DNA of 64,000 nt, taken from NCBI RefSeq assembly GCF_000381905.1, contig NZ_KB907248.1, positions 124,001 to 188,000 on the forward strand. Direction: 5' to 3'. Position 1 is the first letter of the stretch, and every line of letters begins with the position of its first letter. This DNA comes from Paenibacillus fonticola DSM 21315 (GTDB lineage: Bacteria; Bacillota; Bacilli; Paenibacillales; Paenibacillaceae). Positions 17,601-28,700 of the stretch are shown one piece after another. A program made the position numbers and the translations under genes. The notes below the pieces were generated by a model, which did no database searches, was not told where the DNA came from, and saw only the letters and a list, made by a program, of their open reading frames with translations.

Positions 17601-17829
17601 TTTGCGTAACAAATTCCAGCGTGATCGGTTCGATATATACTTTATCCGCCATGTTCGTGTCAGTCATAATTGTAGCAGGGTTGCTGTTGATCAGCACGAC
17701 CTCAACGCCTTCTTCCTTCAGCGCCTGGCAGGCCTGTGTTCCTGCATAGTCAAATTCGGCGGCCTGACCGATAACGATCGGGCCGGAACCGATGACGAGA
17801 ATCTTTTTGAGCTCTTTATTGATAGGCAT
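14617..17829 (-). CDS. carB: Carbamoyl-phosphate synthase large subunit
   Basis: A 1070-residue enzyme with the usual internal duplication: two ATP-grasp halves, each opening with a GSGPI.IGQ motif ([20 protein letters not shown] and [20 protein letters not shown]). An oligomerisation region lies between them and an MGS-like allosteric domain at the end ([10 protein letters not shown]). It makes carbamoyl phosphate from bicarbonate, ATP and ammonia channelled from CarA. The open frame extends to 17850, but AAGGAG followed by ATG at 17829 gives the conventional start [16 protein letters not shown], one base after the carA stop. Its place in the pyr operon indicates the pyrimidine-specific synthase (pyrAB type). 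Confidence 0.97.
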   Translation of the reverse strand: MPINKELKKILVIGSGPIVIGQAAEFDYAGTQACQALKEEGVEVVLINSNPATIMTDTNMADKVYIEPITLEFVTQIIRQERPDGLLPTLGGQTGLNMAVELARAGVLERENVKLLGTQLTSIEKAEDRDLFRELMRELEQPVPESTIITTVEEALRFAEEIGYPVIVRPAYTLGGTGGGICATEEELKETVASGIRYSPIGQCLIEKSIAGMKEIEYEVMRDANDNCIVVCNMENFDAVGVHTGDSIVVAPSQTLSDREYQMLRSASLKIIRALNIEGGCNVQFALDPQSFQYYVIEVNPRVSRSSALASKATGYPIAKMAAKIALGYTLDEIVNPVTGQTYACFEPTLDYIVSKIPRWPFDKFIHANRKLGTQMKATGEVMAIGRTFEESIHKAVRSLEIGTHRLYLKGVEQLSQQTLDQRLIQADDERLFLIAEAFRRGYKLQQIQDLTQIDWWFLDKIERLVAFEKHIASESALTFETLYEAKRLGFTDRAIAELRAAGQPSGSHTTEDSVTQLRKEHKLRPVYKMVDTCAAEFEATTPYYYSTYEVENEVVQTEKQKIVVLGSGPIRIGQGIEFDYSTVHAVWAIQKAGYEAVIINNNPETVSTDFNTSDRLYFEPLFFEDVMNVIEEEKPVGVIVQFGGQTAINLAAPLQAAGVRIIGTSLESIDEAEDRKKFEALLSRLHIAQPKGSTVTSVDEAVGTAQSLGYPVLVRPSYVLGGRAMEIVYSDQELLKYMEEAVNINPQHPVLIDRYMLGKEVEVDAICDGETVLIPGIMEHVERAGVHSGDSIAVYPPQHVSAELKEKIAEITIKIAKELKTVGLVNIQFVIYNNEVYVIEVNPRSSRTVPFLSKVTNIPMANLATQCILGSKLKDLGYSDGLWPEADHVSVKVPVFSFAKLRRVEPTLGPEMKSTGEVMGRDPQYAKALYKGLIGAGMKIPNTGAIIATVADKDKEEAVELLRGFSSLGYQILATGGTAAALQAADIHVTTVNKLSEGTPNILDLIRNGEAHFVINTLTKGKEPERDGFRIRREAVENGVVCMTSLDTVRALLNMLETINFSSQAMPSL

Positions 17830-17830
17830 A

Positions 17831-18967
17831 TTAAAGTTCTCCTTTCGCAATTGCCATCAGTTCAGCTTGACGAGGTTTTTGCGGATTTTGCCGCTTGTGC
17901 TCGTGAATCATATCCAGGAACTGGTCGAACAAATAGCTGTTGTCTTGAGGTCCTGGCGATGCTTCAGGATGATATTGAACCGAGAAAGCCGGATATTTCG
18001 TATGTTTGACGCCTTCAACCGTCTTATCGTTGTTGTTGATATGTGTAATTTCCAGCCCGGTGCCGGCAATCGATGATTCTGTTACGGTGTATCCGTGGTT
18101 CTGGGATGTAATATAGCAGCGCCCTGTGGCAAGGTCTTTTACCGGATGATTGCCTCCGCGGTGGCCGAATTTCAGCTTTTCCGTATCCGCTCCGCAGGCC
18201 AGGGACAGCAGCTGATGTCCAAGGCAAATGCCAAATATCGGATACTCGCCGAGCAGTTGAGAGATCGTTTCAACAGCATGGGGGACGTCCTTAGGATCGC
18301 CAGGACCATTTGACAGCTGAATGCCGTCCGGGTTAAGACGGCGGATTTCATCCGCTGTCGTGTTGTGTGGAACGATCACCACATCGCAGCCGCGCTGGTT
18401 GAGCTGGCGGAGAATACCGTTCTTGGCGCCGAAATCGATGAGCACGATCCGCTCCTTCCATCCCGGGTTATGGTATAAGTGCGCAGTAGACGTGCGGGCA
18501 ACCTGATTATGCAGTTCATCCACACGGACCGAAGCCATCATTTCCGCAAGCTCTTCCACGGATTTGGCTGAGGTCGTAATAATTCCTTTCATCGTGCCTT
18601 GCTGGCGGATTTTTCTCGTCAGCATACGGGTATCGATATCTGAAATTCCAGGAACACCGTGCTCCTTAAGCAAGTCACCCAGACTGTATTGCGCGCGCCA
18701 GTTGCTCGGGACCGGCTCATAGCGGCGGACGACGCAGCCATGAATCGCAGGAACGATCGATTCAAAATCATCTCTGGAAATGCCGTAGTTGCCGATTAAA
18801 GGATAAGTCATCGTTACGATTTGTCCATAATAGGAAGGATCGGATACGACCTCCTGATAGCCGGTAACACCTGTATTAAAAACAACCTCTCCTGTCAGTT
18901 CGCCCTCTGCCCCGAAAGACTTTCCGGTAAACAATGTGCCGTCTTCCAATAACAATCTTGCCTGCAT
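17831..18967 (-). CDS. carA: Carbamoyl-phosphate synthase small subunit (glutaminase)
   Basis: A 378-residue protein. The N-terminal CPSase small domain ([20 protein letters not shown]) is followed by a class-I glutamine amidotransferase with the nucleophile in FGICLGHQ and the His/Glu pair in [11 protein letters not shown]. It releases ammonia from glutamine for CarB. The ATG follows GGAGTGCTGGGAA. A 206-base gap with A+T-rich repeats separates it from pyrC upstream, yet no terminator hairpin is evident there, so it probably stays within the operon transcript. Confidence 0.96.
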   Translation of the reverse strand: MQARLLLEDGTLFTGKSFGAEGELTGEVVFNTGVTGYQEVVSDPSYYGQIVTMTYPLIGNYGISRDDFESIVPAIHGCVVRRYEPVPSNWRAQYSLGDLLKEHGVPGISDIDTRMLTRKIRQQGTMKGIITTSAKSVEELAEMMASVRVDELHNQVARTSTAHLYHNPGWKERIVLIDFGAKNGILRQLNQRGCDVVIVPHNTTADEIRRLNPDGIQLSNGPGDPKDVPHAVETISQLLGEYPIFGICLGHQLLSLACGADTEKLKFGHRGGNHPVKDLATGRCYITSQNHGYTVTESSIAGTGLEITHINNNDKTVEGVKHTKYPAFSVQYHPEASPGPQDNSYLFDQFLDMIHEHKRQNPQKPRQAELMAIAKGEL

Positions 18968-19106
18968 TTCCCAGCACTCCTTTATACTCGACTTTTATTT
19001 ATATATATGAATGAGTACGATTTTGAAAAAAAATGAAGAAGTCTTGCAAAACCGATACGGCTTTTGTAAAGTCTAATGAAACATTGGGCTGTTATTATTT
19101 GCTGCT

Positions 19107-19132
19107 AATAATTGCTAGTAATAATTGCTACT
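19107..19132. repeat. 13-bp tandem repeat in the pyrC-carA gap
   Basis: AATAATTGCTAGT is followed directly by AATAATTGCTACT (one mismatch). Looser copies of TAATAAT/TTGCT flank it on both sides across about 19091-19155. This A+T-rich tract lies in the pyrC-carA gap, and no function is evident. Confidence 0.6.
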
Positions 19133-19173
19133 ATTATTTGTGTTATTACTTGCTCTTAATATTTAAGCTGCCG

Positions 19174-20472
19174 TTAATTCGCTTGACCTTCCGACCAAAC
19201 GACCTTGCCCTTTACGATCGTCGTCACTGGCCAGCCTTTAAGTTTCCAGCCGCCAAAAGGAGTGTTGCGTCCCTTCGAAGCAAACGCAGCCGGATCGACT
19301 TCCTGCTCCTTCTCAAGATCAACGATTGTCAGGTCAGCCGGAGCACCAGGCTCCAACCGCCCCGCCGTAAGGCCGAATACCCGGGCAGGATCAGCCGTCA
19401 TGCGCTCAACAAGCAGGGACAAATCCCAGCGTCCGGTTAGAACGAACTTGGTATAGAGCAGCGGAAAGGCTGTTTCAAAGCCGACAATTCCAAACGGCGC
19501 GAGGTGCATGCCCTTCGCTTTTTCCTCTTCACTATGCGGTGCATGGTCAGTGACGATCATGTCAATCGTACCGTCCTCCAGCGCTTCAATGCAGGCTTCG
19601 ACATCGCGCTGGGAGCGCAGCGGAGGATTCATTTTCCAATTGGCGTCCAGTCCAGGTATATCCGTCTCGGCAAGCAGCAGGTGATGCGGGCACACTTCTG
19701 CGGTTACGCGAATGCCGATCTCTTTCGCTTGCCTAATCAAGCGGATCGACTGTTCCGTGCTGACATGGCACACATGATAGTGAACCCCTGTCGCTTCTGC
19801 CAGCAAAATGTCCCGGCCGACGTGAATCGCTTCGGACTCATTCGGAATTCCTTTCAGCCCGTGGCGCTTGGCGAATTCCCCCTCATTGACCGGAGCGCCC
19901 TCCACGAGCGAGTTGTCCTCACAGTGAGCGATAATCGGCATGCCGAGCGAATGGGCGAGCGCCATAGCATCCTTCATCATTTGCGCACTTTGCACGCCTA
20001 CACCGTCATCCGTGAACCCGATCGCCCCAGCTTCTTTCAGAGCGGCAAAATCAGTCAGTTCCCGTCCAAGCTCGCTCTTCGTAATCGCCGCGTAAGGCAG
20101 GACGTTAACGAGTCCCGCTTCTGCGGCTTTGTTCTTCACCAGCCCGATCGTTTCCGGCGTATCGATAACCGGACGGGTATTGGGCATACAGGCTATCGTC
20201 GTGAAGCCCCCCTTAGCCGCCGATCTTGAGCCCGTCTCGATCGTCTCTTTATGCTCATACCCCGGCTCGCGCAAATGAACGTGCATATCGATAAAACCCG
20301 GTGTGACCAGCTTGCCTCCGGCGTCGACCGCCTGGTACGCACCAGCTTGGCCCGCGGTTTCACTCCCGGCATCTGCCACCTTTTCGATCACTCCGTCATG
20401 GATATAAATATCCTTCAGCTGCAATTGACCATTTCCGTCCAATACATTGGCATTTGTAATCTTGAGTAGCAT
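19174..20472 (-). CDS. pyrC: Dihydroorotase
   Basis: A 432-residue class-I dihydroorotase of the amidohydrolase fold, closing carbamoyl-aspartate to dihydroorotate. The metal-binding motif is FIDMHVHLREPGYEHKE. Further metal ligands are in HCED, CHVSTEQSI and the Asp of IVTDHAPHS. The ATG follows GGAGGTAAGTT. It lies 105 bases after pyrB without an intervening terminator. Its product must be oxidised by a dihydroorotate dehydrogenase not found in this window. Confidence 0.96.
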   Translation of the reverse strand: MLLKITNANVLDGNGQLQLKDIYIHDGVIEKVADAGSETAGQAGAYQAVDAGGKLVTPGFIDMHVHLREPGYEHKETIETGSRSAAKGGFTTIACMPNTRPVIDTPETIGLVKNKAAEAGLVNVLPYAAITKSELGRELTDFAALKEAGAIGFTDDGVGVQSAQMMKDAMALAHSLGMPIIAHCEDNSLVEGAPVNEGEFAKRHGLKGIPNESEAIHVGRDILLAEATGVHYHVCHVSTEQSIRLIRQAKEIGIRVTAEVCPHHLLLAETDIPGLDANWKMNPPLRSQRDVEACIEALEDGTIDMIVTDHAPHSEEEKAKGMHLAPFGIVGFETAFPLLYTKFVLTGRWDLSLLVERMTADPARVFGLTAGRLEPGAPADLTIVDLEKEQEVDPAAFASKGRNTPFGGWKLKGWPVTTIVKGKVVWSEGQAN

Positions 20473-20577
20473 AACTTACCTCCGCTCATTGAATTGCTGT
20501 ATCAGGTTATCTGTTCAAAGCAATCTGCTTTAATCAAGTCTCTTCTACCTTTGCTCTGATTCATCTGGGTAGCGAGA

Positions 20578-21492
20578 TTACTGTTTCATCGCCCGCTCCA
20601 TAACCGCCATCCGGATTGGAACTCCGTTCTCCATCTGTTTGAAAATCCGGGACTGATGATGTTCAACTACGCTGTCGTCGATCTCCACGTTCCGGTTCAC
20701 CGGTGCGGGATGCATAATAATGACATGCGGCGACAGCTTACGCACCCGTTCCTCCGTCATTCCGTAACGCAGCCGATATTCCTCGGCCGAGTTCATAATT
20801 CCCTCCGCATGCCGCTCCAGCTGAACCCGCAGCATCATGACCACATCGCTGGACATCGCTTCATCTATAGACACGTAAGGGGCATGGCGCTCCAAATCCG
20901 GTGCTTTCATCGTATCCGGCGCGCAAAACTTCACTTCCGCGCCCAGCTTTTGCAATGCCCACAAATTCGAACGGGCTACCCGGCTGTGCTTGATATCACC
21001 GATAATGGACACCTTTAAACCCTTTATCTCACCGAAATGCTTCTTCATCGTGTACAAATCGAGCAGCGCTTGCGTCGGATGCTCATTGTTGCCGTCTCCT
21101 GCATTCACAAGCGGAATCGACACTTTCTCCGCCAATTCCTCCAGCAGTCCGATCGGCTTGAGCCGGATGACTCCTGCATCGATGCCCATCGATTCCAGCG
21201 TACGGACCGTATCATAAATCGATTCGCCTTTTTCTACGCTCGAGGAAGCTGCCGAGAAGTTGAGCACTTCCGCACCTAGCCGTTTCTCCGCCATTTCGAA
21301 GGAAAAGCGCGTGCGCGTGCTATTTTCAAAAAACATGTTAGAGATGAACCGGTCTTTCAAAATCGGAGTGACTTTCTCCTTCTTCTCTTCCCAGTAAGCG
21401 GCGCGGTCCAGAATCCAATTAATTTCTGCACTGCTCAGATGCTTCAGGCCCAGCAAGCTGCGTTCTTTCAATGAGGAAGCTGTCATCGTCAT
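20578..21492 (-). CDS. pyrB: Aspartate carbamoyltransferase catalytic subunit
   Basis: A 304-residue enzyme making N-carbamoyl-aspartate. The carbamoyl-phosphate motif is STRTRFSFE, followed by HPTQALLDLYTM and the aspartate-binding MHPAPVNRNVEI. The frame is open far upstream inside pyrR. The ATG at 21492 (MTMTASSLKERS) lies seven bases after GGAG and two bases beyond the pyrR stop, so this start is chosen; ATG 21486 is an alternative. No pyrI gene is present, as usual in Bacillales. Confidence 0.95.
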   Translation of the reverse strand: MTMTASSLKERSLLGLKHLSSAEINWILDRAAYWEEKKEKVTPILKDRFISNMFFENSTRTRFSFEMAEKRLGAEVLNFSAASSSVEKGESIYDTVRTLESMGIDAGVIRLKPIGLLEELAEKVSIPLVNAGDGNNEHPTQALLDLYTMKKHFGEIKGLKVSIIGDIKHSRVARSNLWALQKLGAEVKFCAPDTMKAPDLERHAPYVSIDEAMSSDVVMMLRVQLERHAEGIMNSAEEYRLRYGMTEERVRKLSPHVIIMHPAPVNRNVEIDDSVVEHHQSRIFKQMENGVPIRMAVMERAMKQ

Positions 21493-21493
21493 A

Positions 21494-22242
<749 letters not shown>

Positions 22243-22269
22243 ATTTAAAGGTGCTATTGATTTAAGAGA

Positions 22270-22298
22270 ATTATGACAGAAAGCACCTGGACTGTCAA
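22270..22298 (-). promoter_or_regulatory. SigA promoter of the pyr operon
   Basis: On the minus strand TTGACA (22293-22298), a 17-bp spacer and CATAAT (22270-22275) form a near-consensus vegetative promoter. The predicted start, near 22263, is directly upstream of the PyrR loop. Confidence 0.85.
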
Positions 22299-22552
22299 GA
22301 AGGCGACCTAGTAAAAAATAGGCATTATTTTTTTGGAATTGAGCGATCATTTAAGTTTCCACAAATAGGAATTATGAAGGATATTAATAATTATACAATT
22401 AAACTTATATTTATACAATAATTTTTTTCTTAATATTTTGCCCTGTATCACGCATTCATACCTTAATGGCACATCGCAAAGCGTCGCTTGAATTCTGGAT
22501 AATTCGTATTATTGTTTATACTTTATACCGCCCCCCTTCTCTTTAACAAAAC

Positions 22553-22608
22553 AAAAAACACCTTACTGGAACCGGGTTCGTTTATACGAATATCCGGGTC
22601 AGCAGGTG
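22553..22608 (-). terminator. Terminator of the lspA-rluD unit
   Basis: On the minus strand CACCT...AGGTG closes a long, interrupted hairpin (inner pairs CTG/CAG, CCGG/CCGG and TTCGT/ACGAA) followed by six T residues. It begins 57 bases after the rluD stop. From here to the pyr promoter (22299-22552) the sequence is A+T-rich and I see no gene or conserved element. Confidence 0.7.
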
Positions 22609-22665
22609 CTTATTAGAGCTGATCATTTTACTATATAACATTAGTCAAAAACTCAAGCTGCCGCT

Positions 22666-23613
22666 TTAACGACTCCGCAAGGAAAGCAGCAAATCCTCCA
22701 TATCCGAAGGAATCGGAGCCGTAAATTCCTTGTATTCCCCTGTGCTCGGGTGAACGAAACCAAGAACGGCTGCATGGAGCGCTTGTCCGTTAAATTTTAT
22801 ACCTTTGCTTCGCCCGTACATTGGATCGCCTACCAGCGGATGACCGATAAACTTCATATGTACGCGAATTTGATGCGTCCTTCCGGTCTCCAGCTTCAAT
22901 TCAAGCAGCGTATAGTCCCCAAATCGCTCCACCACGTGAAAATGCGTAACCGCATGCTTGCTGTTCCGGTCGATGACGGTGTACATTTTGCGATCATGAG
23001 GATCGCGTCCGATCGGCGCATCCACCGTACCTTGATCATGGCTGAGATTGCCATGAACGAGTGCTAAATATTTTCGGGTCACGGAGTGCTCCTTCAACTG
23101 AGCCGCTAGCGAAGCATGAGCCTTGTCATTTTTGGCGGCCATAAGAAGTCCTGAGGTATCCTTGTCGATCCGGTGGACAATGCCGGGGCGAAGCTCTCCG
23201 TTAATGCCGGATAAATCCTGGCAATTAGCCATCAGCGCATTAACGAGCGTCCCTGAACTATGCCCCGGCGCAGGATGAACAACCATTCCCCGCGGCTTGT
23301 TTACAACGATGACGTCACGGTCCTCGAAATAAATATCAAGGGGAATATCCTCAGCTGCAATCTCCACCGATTCCGCTTCGGGTATTATCAATGTGACGCG
23401 ATCGCCTTCAGCCACCTTGTAGTTGGCTTTTACCGCTAAACCGTTAACCTCGATATGTCCATCGTCAATCCAAATCTGAATTTGGCTGCGTGAAGTATCA
23501 TCGTCAAGCAAAGTTTTTACATATTTGTCGATCCGCTGCTTGGCTGCTTCATCATCTACCAGCCATTGCCGCATATTGACTTCCGCGTTTTCGTAAAATG
23601 TATGCTCACTCAT
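22666..23613 (-). CDS. rluD: RluD-type 23S rRNA pseudouridine synthase
   Basis: A 315-residue enzyme (YlyB type). It has an N-terminal S4 RNA-binding domain (AAKQRIDKYVKTLL ... WIDDGHIEVNG). The catalytic domain carries the nucleophilic Asp in VHRIDKDTSGLL and the family motif ETGRTHQIRVHM. It should isomerise uridines in 23S rRNA. The ATG follows GAGAGGATTAAGC. It lies two bases after lspA, the same order as lspA-ylyB in Bacillus. Confidence 0.93.
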   Translation of the reverse strand: MSEHTFYENAEVNMRQWLVDDEAAKQRIDKYVKTLLDDDTSRSQIQIWIDDGHIEVNGLAVKANYKVAEGDRVTLIIPEAESVEIAAEDIPLDIYFEDRDVIVVNKPRGMVVHPAPGHSSGTLVNALMANCQDLSGINGELRPGIVHRIDKDTSGLLMAAKNDKAHASLAAQLKEHSVTRKYLALVHGNLSHDQGTVDAPIGRDPHDRKMYTVIDRNSKHAVTHFHVVERFGDYTLLELKLETGRTHQIRVHMKFIGHPLVGDPMYGRSKGIKFNGQALHAAVLGFVHPSTGEYKEFTAPIPSDMEDLLLSLRSR

Positions 23614-23615
23614 GC

Positions 23616-24110
23616 TTAATCCTCTCGCTCCATAGCGGTATCGCCTAAAGCTTTCTTCTCACGGCGCACATCGAGAAATGAATCCAGAACAATGAGCCCG
23701 AACCCTATAACGATGCAGGAATCGGCTACATTAAAAATCGGGAACGTATAGCTGCCGAAATTAAACTGCAGAAAATCGACAACCTCTCCGGTCAACAAAC
23801 GGTCGATGAAATTCCCAAACGTTCCTCCAAGAACTAGTGACAAGGCAATCGGCAGCAATTTATTGGGCAAGCGTTTAACTTTTTGCAAATACCACACGAT
23901 TCCGATAACGACAATAATCGTAAATACGATAAAAAACCAGCGCTGGTCTTCCAAAATTCCAAAAGCCGCACCACGATTTCGATGCGAAGTAATCAGGAAA
24001 AAATTGCCTATTACAGGAACTTGTTCACCTATGGTCATTTGTGTTGCTATTAAATACTTCGTTCCCTGATCAATAAGGAAAATAATCAATGCAATTAAAA
24101 AATAAATCAT
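23616..24110 (-). CDS. lspA: Lipoprotein signal peptidase (signal peptidase II)
   Basis: A 164-residue membrane aspartyl protease that cleaves prolipoproteins after lipidation. It has four membrane segments, the conserved NRGAAFGIL and the catalytic pair in GTFGNFIDRLLTGEVVDF and FNVADSCIVIG. The open frame extends to a GTG at 24173. The ATG at 24110 follows GAGGTGACTTGCCGC and begins MIYFLIALIIFLID, the usual N-terminus. It processes lipoproteins such as the two in the exporter operon of this window. Confidence 0.93.
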   Translation of the reverse strand: MIYFLIALIIFLIDQGTKYLIATQMTIGEQVPVIGNFFLITSHRNRGAAFGILEDQRWFFIVFTIIVVIGIVWYLQKVKRLPNKLLPIALSLVLGGTFGNFIDRLLTGEVVDFLQFNFGSYTFPIFNVADSCIVIGFGLIVLDSFLDVRREKKALGDTAMERED

Positions 24111-24317
24111 GCGGCAAGTCACCTCGTTTTTCATTTCCACCCGTTTTAAAGTTACAACGGCAGGATTAACCACATGTAAGCCTTGTTTATTGTAGCACAG
24201 CAGGAATTGAGTCGTCCATGAGCGATAGTATTTTCCTTAGGTAAATCGTCGTACTTTGACGCAAAATAGGGCTATGGCAAACGACCTAAGCGATCCCCTG
24301 CCGAAAGGAGACTTATT

Positions 24318-25055
24318 ATGCCTCATCTTACCAAACAACAAATTGCAGAGCTGGAAGCAATGCTGCGCTCTGAACAAAAGTCCATCCAGACCAAGCTGTC
24401 CGCCAACGATCACTATGGGCTCAACTACGATCTTAGGGACAATACAAGCGAACTGAGTTCAATCGATAATCATCCAGCCGACATCGGTTCAGAGCTTTTT
24501 GAACGCGGCAAGGACCGGGCTCTGACCGAACATGACGAGCTGCATCTTACCCGCATTGATGGTGCGCTCGACCGGATAGCCGAGGGGACCTACGGCAGCT
24601 GTATTTCCTGCGGAAAGCCGATACCGCTCGAACGGCTGCAGGCAATCCCGGAAACTGCTTACTGCAAGGAACACAGCCCCCAACAGGTCGTATCGAGAAA
24701 CCGGCCGATCGAGGAGGAGTTTTTGGCCCCGCCGTTCGGGCGTACCAGTCTGGACGAACTGGACCACGAGACTGAATTCGACGGGGAAGATGCCTGGCAA
24801 ATTGTCGAGAGCTATGGCACTTCGAATTCCCCGGCCATGGCCGAAGAGGACGAGATCGATGATTACAACGACATGGAAATCGAGTCAAGCAATGAACTCG
24901 ACGGCTTCGTTGAGCCCTATGAGAGCTTCATCGCCACAGACATCTACGGTCAGAATGTATTCTTTTACCGAAATGGGCAATACCGCAAGCACATGAGCGC
25001 CACCGAATATTTGGAAAGCGAGGATTCGCTTGGCGGCGGGCCAAACACGTACTAA
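24318..25055 (+). CDS. yteA: YteA-family protein with TraR/DksA-type zinc finger
   Basis: A 245-residue protein. A long N-terminal helical region (LTKQQIAELEAMLRSEQKS) leads into a DksA/TraR finger around residues 90-120 (YGSCISCGKPIPLERLQAIP, then AYCKEHSP), with three Cys and a His as possible zinc ligands. An acidic C-terminal half ends in EYLESEDSLGGGPNTY. The family is common in spore formers; DksA relatives act on RNA polymerase, but the role of YteA is not established. The ATG follows AAAGGAGACTTATT. It is the only gene on the plus strand between the pyr operon and the right edge, and is divergent from lspA. Confidence 0.87.
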   Translation: MPHLTKQQIAELEAMLRSEQKSIQTKLSANDHYGLNYDLRDNTSELSSIDNHPADIGSELFERGKDRALTEHDELHLTRIDGALDRIAEGTYGSCISCGKPIPLERLQAIPETAYCKEHSPQQVVSRNRPIEEEFLAPPFGRTSLDELDHETEFDGEDAWQIVESYGTSNSPAMAEEDEIDDYNDMEIESSNELDGFVEPYESFIATDIYGQNVFFYRNGQYRKHMSATEYLESEDSLGGGPNTY

Positions 25056-25080
25056 ATACAAATCCTTCGGTATTTAGTAC
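25049..25080. repeat. Inverted repeat at the yteA stop codon
   Basis: GTACTAAATAC and GTATTTAGTAC form an 11-bp stem with a 10-base loop. The left arm includes the yteA stop. There is no T run, so it may be a weak terminator or a 3' stabilising hairpin. Confidence 0.55.
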
Positions 25081-25162
25081 ATCTTATATATACGGTAAAC
25101 GAAGACGTCCATGCCTACAATCCAGATATTAACAACAATATTGATTATAGTATGGAACAGCA

Positions 25163-25447
25163 TTAATACGTATTCAGCTCCAGTTGGCGCTGTACGATTC
25201 TGACAATATCGGCAATATAATCTCCGATGATCGGGAGATTCAGTGCCCCAAGAATTTGCAGGATATAAATAATGGTTGCCGCAAAAAAAGTAAAACCGAT
25301 GGCGATGCCTATGCCTCTTGCGGTTCCGCCCAAAACGTTGCGCCAGATCAGACTCCAAGGGCTCTGCAGCAGCTCCGTATATTCCCTGATTCGAGCTTCC
25401 TCGAGCAGCTGTGATCCCTTAAACGTTAAATGGTAAATAGCGTTCAT
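25163..25447 (-). CDS. DUF5665-type small membrane protein
   Basis: A 94-residue protein. An amphipathic N-terminal helix (LLEEARIREYTELLQSPWSL) is followed by one or two hydrophobic segments (GTARGIGIAIGFTFFAATII, then YILQILGALNLPIIGDYIAD). The pattern matches the DUF5665 family of spore formers, whose function is unknown. GGAGGAAAAA before the ATG at 25447 decides the start, although the frame is open to 25588. It lies downstream of ileS in the same orientation, separated by 316 bases. Confidence 0.75.
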   Translation of the reverse strand: MNAIYHLTFKGSQLLEEARIREYTELLQSPWSLIWRNVLGGTARGIGIAIGFTFFAATIIYILQILGALNLPIIGDYIADIVRIVQRQLELNTY

Positions 25448-25585
25448 TTTTTCCTCCTGTGTTTCAGGAGCGCTAATCGTTTTCGGAAACGCACTCTTTA
25501 TTTTCACATTGCCTGCTTTCGGTCTGTGATGAATCATCCGGCTATCCCATCCTTTACTAAGGCAGCACCTGCATGCTTTATTGAA

Positions 25586-25637
25586 CACAAACGAGCTAGG
25601 CTTCCTCCATTGCGAGGAAAACCAGAGCTCGTTTGTG
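25586..25637. repeat. Long inverted repeat between ileS and the DUF5665 gene
   Basis: CACAAACGAGCT (25586-25597) and AGCTCGTTTGTG (25626-25637) are perfect 12-bp arms. Between them CTTCCTC and GAGGAA make an inner stem. Neither strand has a clear T run at the foot, so it is not a standard terminator, though it is the only strong hairpin after ileS. The rest of the 25448-25763 gap shows nothing recognisable. Confidence 0.6.
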
Positions 25638-25763
25638 CTTGGGTTTTAATATTATGACCGTCAATCGCAGCCGCCATTCAGCAAGGCACACGCCATCGTT
25701 AAAATAACTTCACTAGGAAGTGGATTAGGGTGCCAGCAAGATCACAACAAGATTAGGAGTAGA

Positions 25764-28700
25764 TTAGGAAACGATCCGGATTCCTATCTTCTTCGTTCCC
25801 AAATCAGCGATTTCGAACTCTCCATCCGCCGCAGCAAACACCACGTCAGTAACGAGTACGTTATCGCGCAGCACTTGCTCGAATGCCGTAATGGCTTCTT
25901 TCAGCTCGTCATCTACATCAAGCGTCAGTTGTACTCTTTGCTCAATCGGCAGATCCAGCTTTTTTCGAGTATCCTGAACAGCGCGAACAACTTCACGAAC
26001 CCAGCCTTCCTGCTCCAGTTCTGGTGTTATATCCGTATTAAGCGCCACCGTAATTCCATAGCCGGATGCGGAAGCAAATCCGGGCTTCGCCTGCTTGTCA
26101 ATCAGCAGCTCATCAGCCGTAATTTGCAGCTCTTCACCTGCAGGCGAAGTGACATGGATTTCCCCGCCCTCTACCGCACGGCGCGTCTCCTCCGGAGCCA
26201 GCCCTTTCAAATAGCCTTGCAGGAAGCCGACGTTTTTACCATATTTTTTTCCGGCCACCTTCAAATTCAGCTTCAGCGTGAAATCGACAAACCCGCTGTC
26301 ACTCGTCTCCAGCTCGATCTCCTTCACGTTAATTTCATCCTTGATGATGCCTTCATATTCATGAACCGCAAAATCCCGGTCCATAGAAACGATAAGGCCC
26401 TTCAGCGGCTGGCGGGTTTTTATTCCCGTCTCATTCCGCACATTACGGGCTAACTCAACGATTTGACGAGCGCTCTCCATATCGTTTTCCAGCGCCTTGT
26501 CGATAAGCGCTTCATCAGCCTTCGGATAGTCCGCCAAATGCACGCTCTCCCCGCCGCCGAGGTTTGTATAAATATCCTCCGACAATAGCGGTGTATATGG
26601 CGCCATCAGCTTGGACAGCGTCAGCAGCACAGCGGTCAGCGTCTGATATGCTGACAATTTGTCCTCGCCAAGGCCGCTTCCCCAGAAGCGATCGCGCGAA
26701 CGGCGGATGTACCAGTTGCTAAGCTCGTCGATGAATCCTTCTATCGCTTTGGCCGGATTGAGGAAGTCATTCACCGCCAGTCCTTTATCCACAACCAGGA
26801 TGAGGCTGTTGAGCCGCGATAAAATCCAGCGATCCAGCTTGCTGCTGGATGGACGGTAGGCGTGCTCTTCCGGTTTGTAACCGTCAATTGTCGCATACAA
26901 CGTCAGGAAGGAATGCGTATTGACTAACGTATCGATCACTTTGGATTTCGCTTCAGCCACAATTCCTTTGGAGAAGCGTTTGCTGTTCCATGGGGCGCTG
27001 TCAGATAGCAATGCCCAGCGGAAAGCATCCGCTCCGTATTCATTAATAATATCCCACGGATCAATAACGTTGCCCTTTGATTTGGACATCTTCTGTCCAT
27101 TCTCATCCAAAATATGCCCCGTCGAAATAACCGCTTTATATGGGGCCTTGCCGTTATACAGCGTAGATACGGCAAGCAGACTGTAGAACCAGCCCCGCGT
27201 CTGGTCGATTCCTTCACAGATCATATCGGCCGGATATTGCTCTTCAAATATATTTTTATCCCCGAATGGATAATGATATTGAGCAAATGGCATCGACCCG
27301 CTGTCAAACCAAACGTCAATCACTTCCGATGTGCGCTCCATAACACCACCCTCGCAATGCGGGCAATGCAGCTTCACTTCATCGACATACGGTTTGTGCA
27401 GTTCGAGGTCCTCAGATACATGACCAATCGCATGCTCGCGCAGGTCTTTATGGCTGGAAGGGGCGTATTCGCCTTTACAGGATTCACACACCCAAACATT
27501 AAGCGGCGTTCCCCAGTAACGGTTGCGGCTGATGTTCCAGTCGACCAGCTCCTCCAGAAACTTGCCAAAGCGTCCCTCCCGGATATGTCCCGGGTACCAT
27601 TGTACGCTGTTGTTATTCGCGATAAGCTGATCCTTGACAGCCGTCGTCTGGATAAACCAGCTTTCCATCGCATAGTACAACAGCGGGGATTTACAACGCC
27701 AGCAGAACGGATAGCTGTGCTCGTATTTTTCTTTGGAATATAGAAGGCCGCGCTCAGACAGCCATTTCACAATATCCAAGTCGCAATCCTTGACAAAACG
27801 CCCGGCAAAATCCGTTACCTCTTCCGTATAGCGGCCTTGCGTATTTACTACGCTGACAAACTGCACGCCATTCTCACGGCATACCCGGTAATCGTCCTCA
27901 CCATGAGCGGGCGCCATATGCACGATCCCTGTCCCGCTAGCATCGGTAACGAACCCGGCACCGAGAACGACCAGTCCATTCTCCGGTGAAACATAGCCGA
28001 ACGGCGGAGTATAGGATTTGCCTACAAGTTCTGCTCCTTTAAATGTGGACAGTACTTCAAAATCACCTTTTAGCACGTCATCAGCCAAATTTTTAGCCAC
28101 GATATATACGCCGTCTTCCTGCTTGGCACGCACGTACTCCAATTCAGGATTAACCGCGAGCGCCACATGCGCGGGCAGCGTCCACGGCGTCGTCGTCCAG
28201 GCCAGAACATACTCGCCGCTGTCCTTCAGCTTGAATTTTGCCGTAGCGCTCAAATCCTTCACATCTTCGTAGCCTTGGGCCACCTCATGAGAGCTGAGCG
28301 TCGTTTGACAGCAAGGGCAATAGGGGCTGACACGATGGCCGCGATACAGCAAGCCTTTGCTGTGAATAGTGGATAAAATATTCCATACACTTTCGATATA
28401 CGTATTTTCCAGTGTAATGTACGGGTTGTCGAGATCTGTCCAGTAAGCGATCCCTTCCGTCAACTCGCGCCATTGTTTTTCGTATTCAAACACACTGTCC
28501 TTACATTTCTTAACGAATTTCTCGACGCCATAGTTCTCGATTTCCTGTTTGCCGGAAATGCCAAGCTGCTTCTCTACGCCAAGCTCAACGGGCAAGCCAT
28601 GCGTGTCCCAGCCTGCTTTGCGAACGACACGAAAGCCGTTCATCGTCTGGTAACGCCCGATAAAATCTTTAATGACCCTGCCGAGCACGTGCCCGATATG

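Noticed and set aside
19046-19066. CAAAAGCCG/CGGTTTTG hairpin before carA as a second pyr attenuator
   Set aside because: The stem is bulged, is not followed directly by a T run, and no PyrR-loop consensus precedes it.
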